From: Chitinophagales bacterium
GTDB taxonomy: Bacteria; Bacteroidota; Bacteroidia; Chitinophagales; UBA2359
Assembly: GCA_020628375.1 (NCBI GenBank)
Contig: JAHDFD010000002.1
Coordinates: 160,620-224,619, forward strand
Direction: 5' to 3'
DNA length: 64,000 bases
In this document: one piece after another, positions 24,216-33,851 of the stretch
Numbering within the stretch: position 1 is the stretch's first letter
Layout of the letters: every line of letters begins with the position of its first letter
Program-made: the position numbers and the translations under genes
Notes under the pieces: generated by a model
What the model saw: the letters and a program-made list of their open reading frames with translations, nothing else
Told to the model about the DNA's origin: nothing
Databases searched by the model: none

Positions 24216-26339
24216 ATGAATATATTAAAAAGCATCTTGGTGATTCTACTATTTTTATTAAACCTACCATTAATGAATGCTCAAGAGTGGATTTCCTTTC
24301 AAAGTCAGCAACAAATAAACGATTTGGTTGATACAGGAGATCAGCTATTTATGGCAACAGATGCTGGCTTAGTAGTTATGGATAAAGCAACTTTTGAAAA
24401 ATCTGTCTTTGAGATCGAAAATCCGAACACCGGGAATAATCATATTCAAACTGTAGCCTTATCGGGCAGCGGCGATATTTGGATTGGCACTTACGATGGC
24501 ATGTTGAGTCGCTTTGATGGTATTCAGTTTAAAGATACTACCTTTCCTGAAGGTGATTACGATCCGGAAAATTTTATTCTATATGATTTACAAGTTGCAC
24601 CTAATGGAGACCTTTGGTTAGGAACTTCAGACGGTGTTTTCAAAAAAAGCGATAACTGGACACAATATACAAGTGAATTTGATATAGCTCCGGTAGTTTG
24701 GGATATTGAAATTTTAGACAATAATGACATCTATTTTTCCTCTTTCAATATCTATAGATTTAAAGATGAGAATTGGTCGGAAGTTACAGATACCATTGAC
24801 TTTTTTAATTACCTTGATGGTGATATTTTTAAAAGCAGTTCCGGCACTTTATATTTCTCTGGGGATTTTGATGATATTGCCAGCTTCGACGGAAATAACT
24901 GGAAAACTTATGAGGTAGATCTTTCTGACGACAGTTCTTTCGGAACTGAAATAATAGGTTTTGCTGAAGATACAAACGGCAATATTTTTCTGAATACAGA
25001 AAACAGTGGTGTTTATAAATTAGTGAATGATGAATGGGTTCAGGAATCAATTGTACAAACTGAACAATTTAAACAAAAGACTAGCTATCTACATATTGAT
25101 AGTGAAGGTACTATCTGGCTGAATAATAAGATATACTTAAGTGTAAATAAGAATGGAGAAGTTTCTTCAACCACTATCACTGAACATACGATTGAAAATG
25201 ACAGACTGAATAATATGGTTAAAGATGCTGAAGGTAATATTTATTTTATCTGTTATGCTGCTTCTAATATTTCGGTTTTGGATATAAATGGAAACTGGGG
25301 TTTGCTACCTTACCCAATTTTTGCTGATGAAAATGAAACTATTAATAGTATTTATAGAATTAGTGAAACAAGCTATTGGTTATCGTCAAAAGAGGGTTTA
25401 CACTTTTACAATGGAAATGAATGGTTATTTTATGAAATGGGTTATTGTAGAAATTTCGCTGCACGTTCAGATGGAACTATATATGTTCAGGGATCAAGTG
25501 GTGTAATTATAATCGAAGATGAGAATATTTCAGAATTCAATGCTATTAATTCTCAAATTGTCGGTGATTTTGTATCAGGTATTGGTGTAGATGAAAATGA
25601 TAATTTATGGATTGCTGATCTGAATGCAAACAATATCTACAAAGTTTCTTCAAACGGTGATTGGACAACTTTCAGCAAAAATGAATTTCCGGCTTTATTT
25701 GAACCAACTGGTAATTTTCATTTCGATCAAGAAGGAAACGTTTGGATTCCTTCAGACTTTTTCGGTGCTTTGAAGTTCGATGGAACAAACTGGTCAAACC
25801 CTTTCGATGAAGATCAGAATTTCAACCCGGATAATATTGCAGAAATCGAACACAGTTTTGTTCATTCTATTGCAAGTGATGCTGAAGGAAAGATATATTT
25901 CTCCCACTTTCAAGGTGTAAATACTTTAAAAAACGGACAATGGGAGAACTTATTCATCCCAACTGTTCCTTCAAACCTTACAAATAATACACGTATTCAA
26001 TTCGATAATAATGGCAACCTTTGGTGGGGGAATTCTACTTATGGAATTTATAAATACGAACTATATCCTGAAACCACGAATAATTCGGCAATTACTGTTG
26101 ATACCAACCCTTTGAAAGTCTATCCCAACCCTGCAATAGATCAACTGAATCTCTCTTTCAGCCAACTGAATACGAATGAGCATTTTCAGATCTTTAACCA
26201 ATTAGGTCGGCTAATAAAAGAAGGAAAAATAGATCAGCAAAATAAAAGCATTGATGTAAGTGATCTGAATAATGGCTTCTATGTTATCAGCTTAATCCAA
26301 AATGAAAAAGTAGTTTCTACCAAGTTTTTAAAACAGTAG
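24216..26339 (+). CDS. Secreted beta-propeller protein with T9SS domain
   Basis: The 707-residue product has a signal peptide (residues 1-22, ending LMNAQ). A long series of about 40-50 residue units follows with the pattern D..GNIW(I/L)GT..G....DG..W, for example GDIWIGTYDGMLSRFDG, GDLWLGTSDGVFKKSDN and GNVWIPSDFFGALKFDG. These are the two-component-regulator-type propeller repeats (NHL/Reg_prop-like), probably making one or two propellers over residues 25-620. A type A T9SS sorting domain (about 630-707) has VYPNPAIDQLNLSF and ends FYVISLIQNEKVVSTKFLKQ. No kinase or enzymatic domain is attached, so a surface binding role is inferred. Confidence 0.9.
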   Translation: MNILKSILVILLFLLNLPLMNAQEWISFQSQQQINDLVDTGDQLFMATDAGLVVMDKATFEKSVFEIENPNTGNNHIQTVALSGSGDIWIGTYDGMLSRFDGIQFKDTTFPEGDYDPENFILYDLQVAPNGDLWLGTSDGVFKKSDNWTQYTSEFDIAPVVWDIEILDNNDIYFSSFNIYRFKDENWSEVTDTIDFFNYLDGDIFKSSSGTLYFSGDFDDIASFDGNNWKTYEVDLSDDSSFGTEIIGFAEDTNGNIFLNTENSGVYKLVNDEWVQESIVQTEQFKQKTSYLHIDSEGTIWLNNKIYLSVNKNGEVSSTTITEHTIENDRLNNMVKDAEGNIYFICYAASNISVLDINGNWGLLPYPIFADENETINSIYRISETSYWLSSKEGLHFYNGNEWLFYEMGYCRNFAARSDGTIYVQGSSGVIIIEDENISEFNAINSQIVGDFVSGIGVDENDNLWIADLNANNIYKVSSNGDWTTFSKNEFPALFEPTGNFHFDQEGNVWIPSDFFGALKFDGTNWSNPFDEDQNFNPDNIAEIEHSFVHSIASDAEGKIYFSHFQGVNTLKNGQWENLFIPTVPSNLTNNTRIQFDNNGNLWWGNSTYGIYKYELYPETTNNSAITVDTNPLKVYPNPAIDQLNLSFSQLNTNEHFQIFNQLGRLIKEGKIDQQNKSIDVSDLNNGFYVISLIQNEKVVSTKFLKQ

Positions 26340-26363
26340 ATATTAAAGTTTAAAACGTTTTTG

Positions 26364-26412
26364 TTAGAGACGTATCAATGCTACGTCTGTACAATATAAA
26401 ATAATTGTACAG
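26364..26412. repeat. Overlapping palindromes AGACGTA..TACGTCT and CTGTACAAT..ATTGTACAG
   Basis: AGACGTA (26368-26374) pairs with TACGTCT (26382-26388), and CTGTACAAT (26387-26395) with ATTGTACAG (26404-26412). The two overlap by two bases and so could be alternative stems. They lie between convergent genes. Confidence 0.6.
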
Positions 26413-26491
26413 AAAAAATTCATTTTAAAATCTATTACTTGAAATATTTTTCTTTTAATGAAAATAGTCATCGCTTAAGTTTTGGCTATTT

Positions 26492-27079
26492 TCATTTTTC
26501 AAACTGAGCTAAAAACTGGTCGCCTTTTTTAGGTTGAATTGGATTATTATCTATGATTACACCATCTTTTACTAAAACGTAAGCAGGGTTAATATACACA
26601 TAACCAAAGTCTTTTAAACCTGGTCTGCTCATCTTCTCGAATTTAAAATTACCAAGAACATGATCAGCATTACTTTCCATTAATATATTCGTCATGTAAT
26701 CTGCCATATCATACTGATATATAAACTTCTTCCATTTTTCGGCTTCATCATCAGCAGAAACACTAACAAATTGTACGTTTTCTATTAGCCCTTTTCGATT
26801 CAATTCTCTAACAGCGACGATGTTATCAATACAAGAAGCACAATAAATTCCCCAAAACATATAAAACACGTAACCCGATTCAAACGATTTGCTCGAAACA
26901 AGTTCATCTTTTTCGTTAGGTAATTCATAAGCTGGAAAAGTAGCTCCGTTTTTTCTGATCTTTTGAGCAGTCTTAAGCTTTTTATCTTCGGGTGAAAGGG
27001 GTTCAATTGTACAACTTCCAAGCAATAAAAGCATAGAAAATGTGCTTAATAATAACAAATGAGATAAGATTTTAGACAT
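26492..27079 (-). CDS. Lipoprotein thioredoxin-like (TlpA/redoxin family) protein
   Basis: I place the start at the ATG at 27079 (MSKILSHLLLLSTFS), giving a lipoprotein signal ending LLLGSC (Cys23); an upstream frame runs into a simple-repeat spacer. The 195-residue protein has a thioredoxin-type fold with YVFYMFWGIYCASCIDNI, so the redox motif is CASC (about residues 88-91), and a later Pro-containing segment SRPGLKDFGYVYINP. The role would be disulfide exchange or peroxide chemistry in the periplasm, anchored to a membrane. It is separated by the spacer from the crtD gene upstream on the same strand. Confidence 0.83.
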   Translation of the reverse strand: MSKILSHLLLLSTFSMLLLLGSCTIEPLSPEDKKLKTAQKIRKNGATFPAYELPNEKDELVSSKSFESGYVFYMFWGIYCASCIDNIVAVRELNRKGLIENVQFVSVSADDEAEKWKKFIYQYDMADYMTNILMESNADHVLGNFKFEKMSRPGLKDFGYVYINPAYVLVKDGVIIDNNPIQPKKGDQFLAQFEK

Positions 27080-27116
27080 GTGGTACTTTTTTAATGGAAT
27101 ACAAAGGTAATTAAAA

Positions 27117-27165
27117 CCATCATTCATCAACCATCATTCATCAACCATCATTTATCATTCATCAA
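27117..27165. repeat. Tandem CCATCATTCATCAA spacer repeat
   Basis: A 14-bp unit starts at 27117 and 27131, with a third, altered copy from 27145. The reverse complement, TTGATGAATGATGG, recurs at 15960-16006 and 29335-29354. Confidence 0.75.
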
Positions 27166-27172
27166 AAATCTA

Positions 27173-28639
27173 CTATAAATCAAGTAAACCATCGACAATT
27201 TTAGCTGAAAGCAGACACAGTGGTATGCCTCCACCCGGATGGACACTACCGCCAACAAAATATAAATTTTTAATTTTTCTGCTGAAGTTCGGATGTCGTA
27301 GAAAAGCAGAAAGCAGTTCGTTAGAATGTGAACCGTATAAAGCCCCCTTGTGCGATGCTGTTTTTGCTTCGATACTTCTTGGATCTAATATTTGTTCTGC
27401 AACTATATATTCTGAAATGTTCAGGTTTAATTTTTTAGAAATTTTATTAATAATGTTATTTCTGGATCGCTCAATAATTTCATCCCAATCTTGTCCTTCA
27501 TTTGAAGGCACATTTATCATAACAAACCAGCATTCACAACCATCAGGCGCATCAGCTTTATTATATTTGGAAGCAATATTCACATAAACAGTTGGATCAT
27601 CACAAACTGTTTTCTCTTTAAAAATACAATCGAATTCTTTTTTATAATTTTTAGAAAAGAAAATATTATGAACCGCTAAATCTCTTAATTCCTGCTTCAT
27701 TCCCCAGTAAAAGATCAAAGCTGAACTCGATTTGCCTCTGTTCAGAATTGTTTCTGGATGTTTTTCGTTTGAAAGCAGATTTTTATAAGTAGGAAAAACA
27801 TCAGCATTGCTGACTATTAGATCAGCTTTATATAATTTATCTTCTATTTCAATTCCCTTTGCTATACCATCTTCAACTTTAATAGCTTTTACTTTCTGAC
27901 TAAAAGTAAATTGAACACCCAAGTCTTTTGATACATTGAATAATGAATTTGTAATCTGATACATTCCTCCTTTTGGTGCGAAAGCTCCTAAGCTATGTTC
28001 TAAATGTGAAATTGTATTCAAAGTTGCTCTGGCTTCATAAGGATTAGAACCATTATATGTCGCAAAACGATTGAATAACTGAGTTAACTTATTATTATTG
28101 AATACTGAGTTGGCTTCGTGCATTGTTTTGTTCAACCCAATAAAAGGAAGTTTAAGAATGGCGCTGAGCGTTTTTTTATTTGTATAAGTAGCTAATTTAT
28201 GTAATGATCTTTCAAGGAAAACATCTTTTGTCCACTCATATATTTGCGCTGATTTTTTAAGATGTTTCAAAACAAGCAATCGATCTACACCTAACTTTTG
28301 TTCTATTTCTGAAGCAAATTTTTCTTTATCTGAATAAGCATTTACAGCACCTTCAAAATCATCCCAAAAATATTTACAGATTATATCCAATCGATCATAC
28401 TGAAAATAATCATGGGGATTTTTTCCGGCTAACTTAAATAATTCATCTACTAAGTGAGGTAAAGTAAACAAGCTTGGACCAGCGTCAAAACGAAAGCCAT
28501 TAAAGTTTAGCTCAGACAACTTCCCTCCCGGATAAGAATTTGCTTCATAAACCTGAACTTCAAAGCCTTTTACTGCCAAACGTATTGCACAAGCAATACC
28601 ACCGATTCCTGCTCCAATTATGATTGCTTTTTGACTCAA
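27173..28639 (-). CDS. crtD: Carotenoid 3,4-desaturase (CrtD-type phytoene desaturase family)
   Basis: The 488-residue protein is an FAD-dependent desaturase of the CrtI/CrtD family: a dinucleotide-binding IIIGAGIGGIACAIRLA (residues 6-22), YEANSYPGGKLSE, FDAGPSLFTLP, and a C-terminal FAD contact in NLYFVGGSVHPGGGIPL. It differs enough from the CrtI at 51330 to be a separate step, and the resemblance to Bacteroidota 1-hydroxycarotenoid 3,4-desaturases suggests CrtD, but specificity is inferred. The start appears to be a TTG (28639), as no ATG fits in front of MSQKAIIIGAG. No crt gene is adjacent; crtI-crtB lies 23 kb away. Confidence 0.82.
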   Translation of the reverse strand: MSQKAIIIGAGIGGIACAIRLAVKGFEVQVYEANSYPGGKLSELNFNGFRFDAGPSLFTLPHLVDELFKLAGKNPHDYFQYDRLDIICKYFWDDFEGAVNAYSDKEKFASEIEQKLGVDRLLVLKHLKKSAQIYEWTKDVFLERSLHKLATYTNKKTLSAILKLPFIGLNKTMHEANSVFNNNKLTQLFNRFATYNGSNPYEARATLNTISHLEHSLGAFAPKGGMYQITNSLFNVSKDLGVQFTFSQKVKAIKVEDGIAKGIEIEDKLYKADLIVSNADVFPTYKNLLSNEKHPETILNRGKSSSALIFYWGMKQELRDLAVHNIFFSKNYKKEFDCIFKEKTVCDDPTVYVNIASKYNKADAPDGCECWFVMINVPSNEGQDWDEIIERSRNNIINKISKKLNLNISEYIVAEQILDPRSIEAKTASHKGALYGSHSNELLSAFLRHPNFSRKIKNLYFVGGSVHPGGGIPLCLLSAKIVDGLLDL

Positions 28640-28754
28640 TTAGCTTACACTTTATTTATAAAAATCTATACAAGAAAACAGAAAGTATAATATTGTTCAC
28701 AAATTATTCGCTAAAAACTTAGATTTGGGCTTTTTACTATTCGTTTGATGATAT

Positions 28755-29327
28755 ATGCACGATATAGAACCACATTTTGCATGGCGCGATAAATATGAAG
28801 CCGAAAAGGATGAAAAATCTCCCTTTTACGGTCGAACTTATGATGAATTTACCTTTTCTACAAAGATTTACAACTACTTCATACATCCTCAATGGGACGA
28901 TTTGGGTTCGAATACACTTTATGGTAAATTGATCTATGCAAATTACGATAATGGTTTTGCAATGATCGAACTTATTGGCGAATGGAACGATTGCCTTTTC
29001 AATGACATTATGTTTCTGAAACAAAACATTATAGATACTCTAATGCGACAGGGCATTCATAAATTCGCGATTGTTGGAGAAAATGTATTGAATTTCCATG
29101 CTTCTGACGATTGTTATTATGAAGAGTGGTGGGATGAAGTGATCGATCAGGATGGTTGGATAGTCGGATTGAATTTCAGAGATCATGTACTTGACGAAAT
29201 GAATCATATAAATTTATCCTATTATATCAATTACAATGGCGAGTTTAATAATTTCGTTTGGCGAAGCTATAAGCCCGAACATGTATATCAAATGTTAGAT
29301 AGCATGGTAATGCGGTTTTTGACATGA
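28755..29327 (+). CDS. Conserved hypothetical protein (190 aa)
   Basis: I do not recognise a named family, although short proteins with this Trp- and Tyr-rich composition recur in Bacteroidota. The protein has no signal peptide or membrane segment. It opens with MHDIEPHFAWRDKYEAEKDEKSPFYGRTYDEF (residues 1-32), has a hydrophobic strand-helix core (GFAMIELIGEWNDCLFNDIMF, HKFAIVGENVLNFH at about 67-120) and an acidic patch CYYEEWWDEVIDQDGW (about 122-137). It is a single gene divergent from crtD. The core could be an alpha/beta fold, but no catalytic motif is evident. Confidence 0.75.
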   Translation: MHDIEPHFAWRDKYEAEKDEKSPFYGRTYDEFTFSTKIYNYFIHPQWDDLGSNTLYGKLIYANYDNGFAMIELIGEWNDCLFNDIMFLKQNIIDTLMRQGIHKFAIVGENVLNFHASDDCYYEEWWDEVIDQDGWIVGLNFRDHVLDEMNHINLSYYINYNGEFNNFVWRSYKPEHVYQMLDSMVMRFLT

Positions 29328-29334
29328 TTTGATT

Positions 29335-29354
29335 ATGGTTGATGAATGATGAGC
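29335..29354. repeat. ATGGTTGATGAATGATGAGC simple-repeat fragment
   Basis: This is a short copy of the TTGATGAATGATGG spacer motif, eight bases after the stop of 28755-29327. The rest of the gap to 29504 holds no other recognisable feature. Confidence 0.5.
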
Positions 29355-29504
29355 TTTATTAATGTCTAAGTAACTAAACGCCTACGATTTAATTGTATCA
29401 AACAACGTGTTAAAAAGCTAGGTGAACTAAAGGAAATGTAAAAATAAATTTAGTTTGGCATCGAATTAAGTGTTATATTCAAACATAGTCATAGAAATAA
29501 TTCC

Positions 29505-32021
29505 ATGAAAGATATATTCATAAATTTACTTTTAATACTTTGTTCCTTTTCTGCTTATTCGCAAAACTTTCAGGGTTTAGTACAAGATGCAGATACTAAG
29601 GAGGAGTTACCATTTGTAAATATCAGTTTTAATGGTGAAACTACACTCGGAACCTCTACTGATATAAATGGAATTTTCTCAGTTCCTAATTCTGTAGAAT
29701 TAAAATACTTGGTATTCAGCTATATTGGATACAAGATGGACACGATTCGTCTAACAGAGGTAGATCTGAATCAAAATCCAGTAGTGTTTGAGCTACAACC
29801 TGAATCGTTCAACTTAGATGAAGTCGTTATAAATCCCGGGGTAAATCCAGCAGATATTATTATGAATAAAGTAATTGCCAACAGAGATCAAAACGATCCG
29901 GCAAACCTTGATTCTTATACATTAACTACATACAATAAGACGCTTTACGATTTACTTCCCAACGATGAAGTGAATAATCTTTTGGAAAGACAGGATACTT
30001 CAGATTTTGTATTGGATAAAAATGTAAAGAAAGATCGATTTCTTAAAGCTGCTCTGAAAATAAAAGACAGACATGTACTTGTTCTCGAATCGGTAACAGA
30101 AAAGAAATATGTTAAACCTGATAAAATTCAAGAGAAGATCGTTGCCAATAAAGTGTCTGGCTTCAGCGATCCTTCTTTTGCTCCGATTCCGGCAAACTTT
30201 CAGCCATTTTCTTTTTACAGTGATTTTATAAATATACTCGATCATGAATACACCAATCCTGTAAGTAAAGGAAGTACCAAAAGATATTTTTTTAATATAG
30301 AAGATACCCTTTTCACCAACCAAATGGATACTGTTTTTGTACTTTCTTTCAAGCCGAAAAGAAAGAAGAATTTTAAAGCATTGAAAGGGGTAATCTATGT
30401 AAACACAAACGGTTATGCACTTCAGAACATTATGGCTGAACCTAATGATAAAGGAAGTATTTATGCAAAATTACAACAACAATGTAAGCAAGTTGAGGGT
30501 GGACAATGGTTCCCTTCTCAAATAAATTTTGAAGTAATCTTTGAAAATGTTCCGAGCAAAAACGTTGGCATGAGACTTACCGGAAAAAGTTACATTAAAG
30601 ATGTTGTGCTAAACCCAGATATAAACGAAGATGAATTCGGAATTGAACAGCTTACCATAGATGAAATGGCATCTAAAAAAGATGACGCCTACTGGACTGA
30701 GAACCGAGAAGATACGCTTTCGATAAAAGAACAGCGAACGTATGAGGAAATGGAAAAACTGGGTAAAAAACTAAAGCTCGATTATTGGATGAAAACATCA
30801 ACGAAATTAGCACAGGGGTTATTTCCTGTTAGTTTCTGGGACATTCGTCTTTCCAAGCTCGTTCAAACAAATCAAATTGAAGGTTTAAGACTAGGGTTTG
30901 GAGGACAAACCAATGAAAAAATTTCTGAGAAATTCAATGTAGGTGGCTTCTTTGGTTTTGGATTCAAAGACAGAATATTCAAATATGGTGGGCATGCTCA
31001 ATTCAATATACATAAAGAAAATGAAGTTCAACTCAAGCTCGAGTATGAGAAAGAAAACAGATTAGCCGGACAAAGCTCTTTGGAATTCCCTATCAATATT
31101 TTAGATGTACAGAATTTCCTTGTTGCCAATTTCGATCAGGTACGACAAGCTAAAGCCACATTAGGTTTCAGAGTTTTTAGATATGCTAAGGTAAAAACCT
31201 ATTTTTCAAAAGCTACTCATAGACCTTTATATGATTATACATTTACTGACATTCAGGAATGTGATGAAAATAGCCCGCCTGATTGCGAACCTGTTTCTGT
31301 ACCAACCAGAAACTTTGACATTACAGAAATGGGTATCAATATCCGATACGCTTTCAGAGAACGTGTTGTTCAAAGTATGGGGCGAAGAGTTTCCAGAGGA
31401 ACAAAGTATCCAACAATATTCTTAGCTTATTCACATGGCTTCGATAATATTTGGGATGGGAATTTCACTTATAATCGTTTTGAAATGGGTGTAGATCAGG
31501 GTGTACGAATTAAAGGGTTTGGAAAAAGTTGGTTACGATTAGAAGGTGGTTTTGTTGATCGTCCGGTACCTTACAGTAAACTGTTCTTAAGTAGAGGTAA
31601 TTTTAGTGCATCTGTGCCTGTTTTTGTTTATAACTCATTTCAGACCATGCGTTTGTTCGAATTCCTGAATGATCGTTATGTACACTTTTTCTGGGTACAT
31701 GATTTTGAAAGCTTATTATTCAATACGCCAAAATTCAAGCCTGAATTCAAATTAGTTAATGCAATAGGATATGGAAGATTAAACAATCGACAACTACATG
31801 ATCTGCAAACTGATTCTATTTTTGATACTGGTTTTAAAACCATGGAAAAAGGATATTTTGAAACTGGTGCCATCCTTAACAATATCGTTCGGTTCAATAT
31901 TATGAATGTTGCTTACTTTGGAGTAGGTGCTGGTGTTTTTTATCGATATGGCGCCTATTCTTACGATAAACAATTAAGAAATTTAGCGTTCAAAGCCACG
32001 CTTTATTTCTCTACTAATTAA
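29505..32021 (+). CDS. DUF5686/carboxypeptidase-regulatory-domain outer membrane protein
   Basis: The 838-residue protein has a signal peptide (residues 1-20, ending SAYSQ). A carboxypeptidase-D-regulatory-like Ig domain (about 21-105) follows with FQGLVQDADTKEELPFVNISF and STDINGIFSVPN, the usual start of SusC-like and DUF5686 proteins. The remaining region has the DUF5686 character, with IMNKVIANRDQNDP and SYTLTTYNKTLY near 120-150. The last 350 residues consist of alternating aromatic strands ending FKATLYFSTN, as in an outer membrane beta-barrel. No TonB plug is seen. It probably acts in the outer membrane; its substrate is unknown. It is followed by a hairpin and possible short RNA at 32049-32142. 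Confidence 0.88.
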   Translation: MKDIFINLLLILCSFSAYSQNFQGLVQDADTKEELPFVNISFNGETTLGTSTDINGIFSVPNSVELKYLVFSYIGYKMDTIRLTEVDLNQNPVVFELQPESFNLDEVVINPGVNPADIIMNKVIANRDQNDPANLDSYTLTTYNKTLYDLLPNDEVNNLLERQDTSDFVLDKNVKKDRFLKAALKIKDRHVLVLESVTEKKYVKPDKIQEKIVANKVSGFSDPSFAPIPANFQPFSFYSDFINILDHEYTNPVSKGSTKRYFFNIEDTLFTNQMDTVFVLSFKPKRKKNFKALKGVIYVNTNGYALQNIMAEPNDKGSIYAKLQQQCKQVEGGQWFPSQINFEVIFENVPSKNVGMRLTGKSYIKDVVLNPDINEDEFGIEQLTIDEMASKKDDAYWTENREDTLSIKEQRTYEEMEKLGKKLKLDYWMKTSTKLAQGLFPVSFWDIRLSKLVQTNQIEGLRLGFGGQTNEKISEKFNVGGFFGFGFKDRIFKYGGHAQFNIHKENEVQLKLEYEKENRLAGQSSLEFPINILDVQNFLVANFDQVRQAKATLGFRVFRYAKVKTYFSKATHRPLYDYTFTDIQECDENSPPDCEPVSVPTRNFDITEMGINIRYAFRERVVQSMGRRVSRGTKYPTIFLAYSHGFDNIWDGNFTYNRFEMGVDQGVRIKGFGKSWLRLEGGFVDRPVPYSKLFLSRGNFSASVPVFVYNSFQTMRLFEFLNDRYVHFFWVHDFESLLFNTPKFKPEFKLVNAIGYGRLNNRQLHDLQTDSIFDTGFKTMEKGYFETGAILNNIVRFNIMNVAYFGVGAGVFYRYGAYSYDKQLRNLAFKATLYFSTN

Positions 32022-32048
32022 TTTTTTCTAAAAAAATGTAAAAAACAT

Positions 32049-32079
32049 TTGTTTTAACAAGTATTACCCATTATCTTTG
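32049..32079 (+). promoter_or_regulatory. Bacteroidetes-type promoter
   Basis: TTG at 32049-32051 (preceded by T) and TATCTTTG at 32072-32079, 20 bases apart, match the phylum's -33 TTTG and -7 TAnnTTTG consensus. The -7 box lies inside the dyad ACCCATTAT (32066-32074) and ATAATGGG. Confidence 0.6.
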
Positions 32080-32085
32080 CTATTG

Positions 32086-32142
32086 CATAATGGGAGTAGA
32101 TTTATGGAGTGCACTGGCTTTGTCCGGTGCATTTCATTTTTT
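32086..32142 (+). ncRNA. Candidate short RNA or leader ending in an intrinsic terminator
   Basis: A transcript from the promoter at 32049-32079 would begin near 32086 and meet a 14-bp stem 18 bases later: ATGGAGTGCACTGG (32104-32117) with CCGGTGCATTTCAT (32124-32137), G-U pairs included, followed by TTTTT. The hairpin may instead be the terminator of the gene ending at 32021, 83 bp upstream, or an attenuator of purB at 32358. A hydrophobic reading frame starting at 32090 was not thought convincing. Confidence 0.4.
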
Positions 32143-32150
32143 AGGACTAT

Positions 32151-33716
<1,566 letters not shown>

Positions 33717-33734
33717 TGGCTATAGTATAAAGAC

Positions 33735-33765
33735 TTTTAAAGACCATTTTTGATAGTCTTTAAAA
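33735..33765 (+). terminator. Hairpin after purB
   Basis: TTTTAAAGAC (33735-33744) and GTCTTTAAAA (33756-33765) pair over an 11-base loop. The T run afterwards is poor, so the assignment is moderate. Confidence 0.5.
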
Positions 33766-33776
33766 CTTCTCTGTGA

Positions 33777-33810
33777 AATAAAAACGGGATTGAATTTACT
33801 TCAATCCCGT
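33777..33810 (-). terminator. Intrinsic terminator of the 33852 gene
   Basis: ACGGGATTGAA (33784-33794) and TTCAATCCCGT (33800-33810) are perfect complements. On the minus strand the stem is followed by TTTTATTTC, which fits termination of the T9SS gene ending at 33852. Confidence 0.85.
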
Positions 33811-33851
33811 AATCTCAACAAAATTTCCTGATGAATAAAGTCTAATACCGT

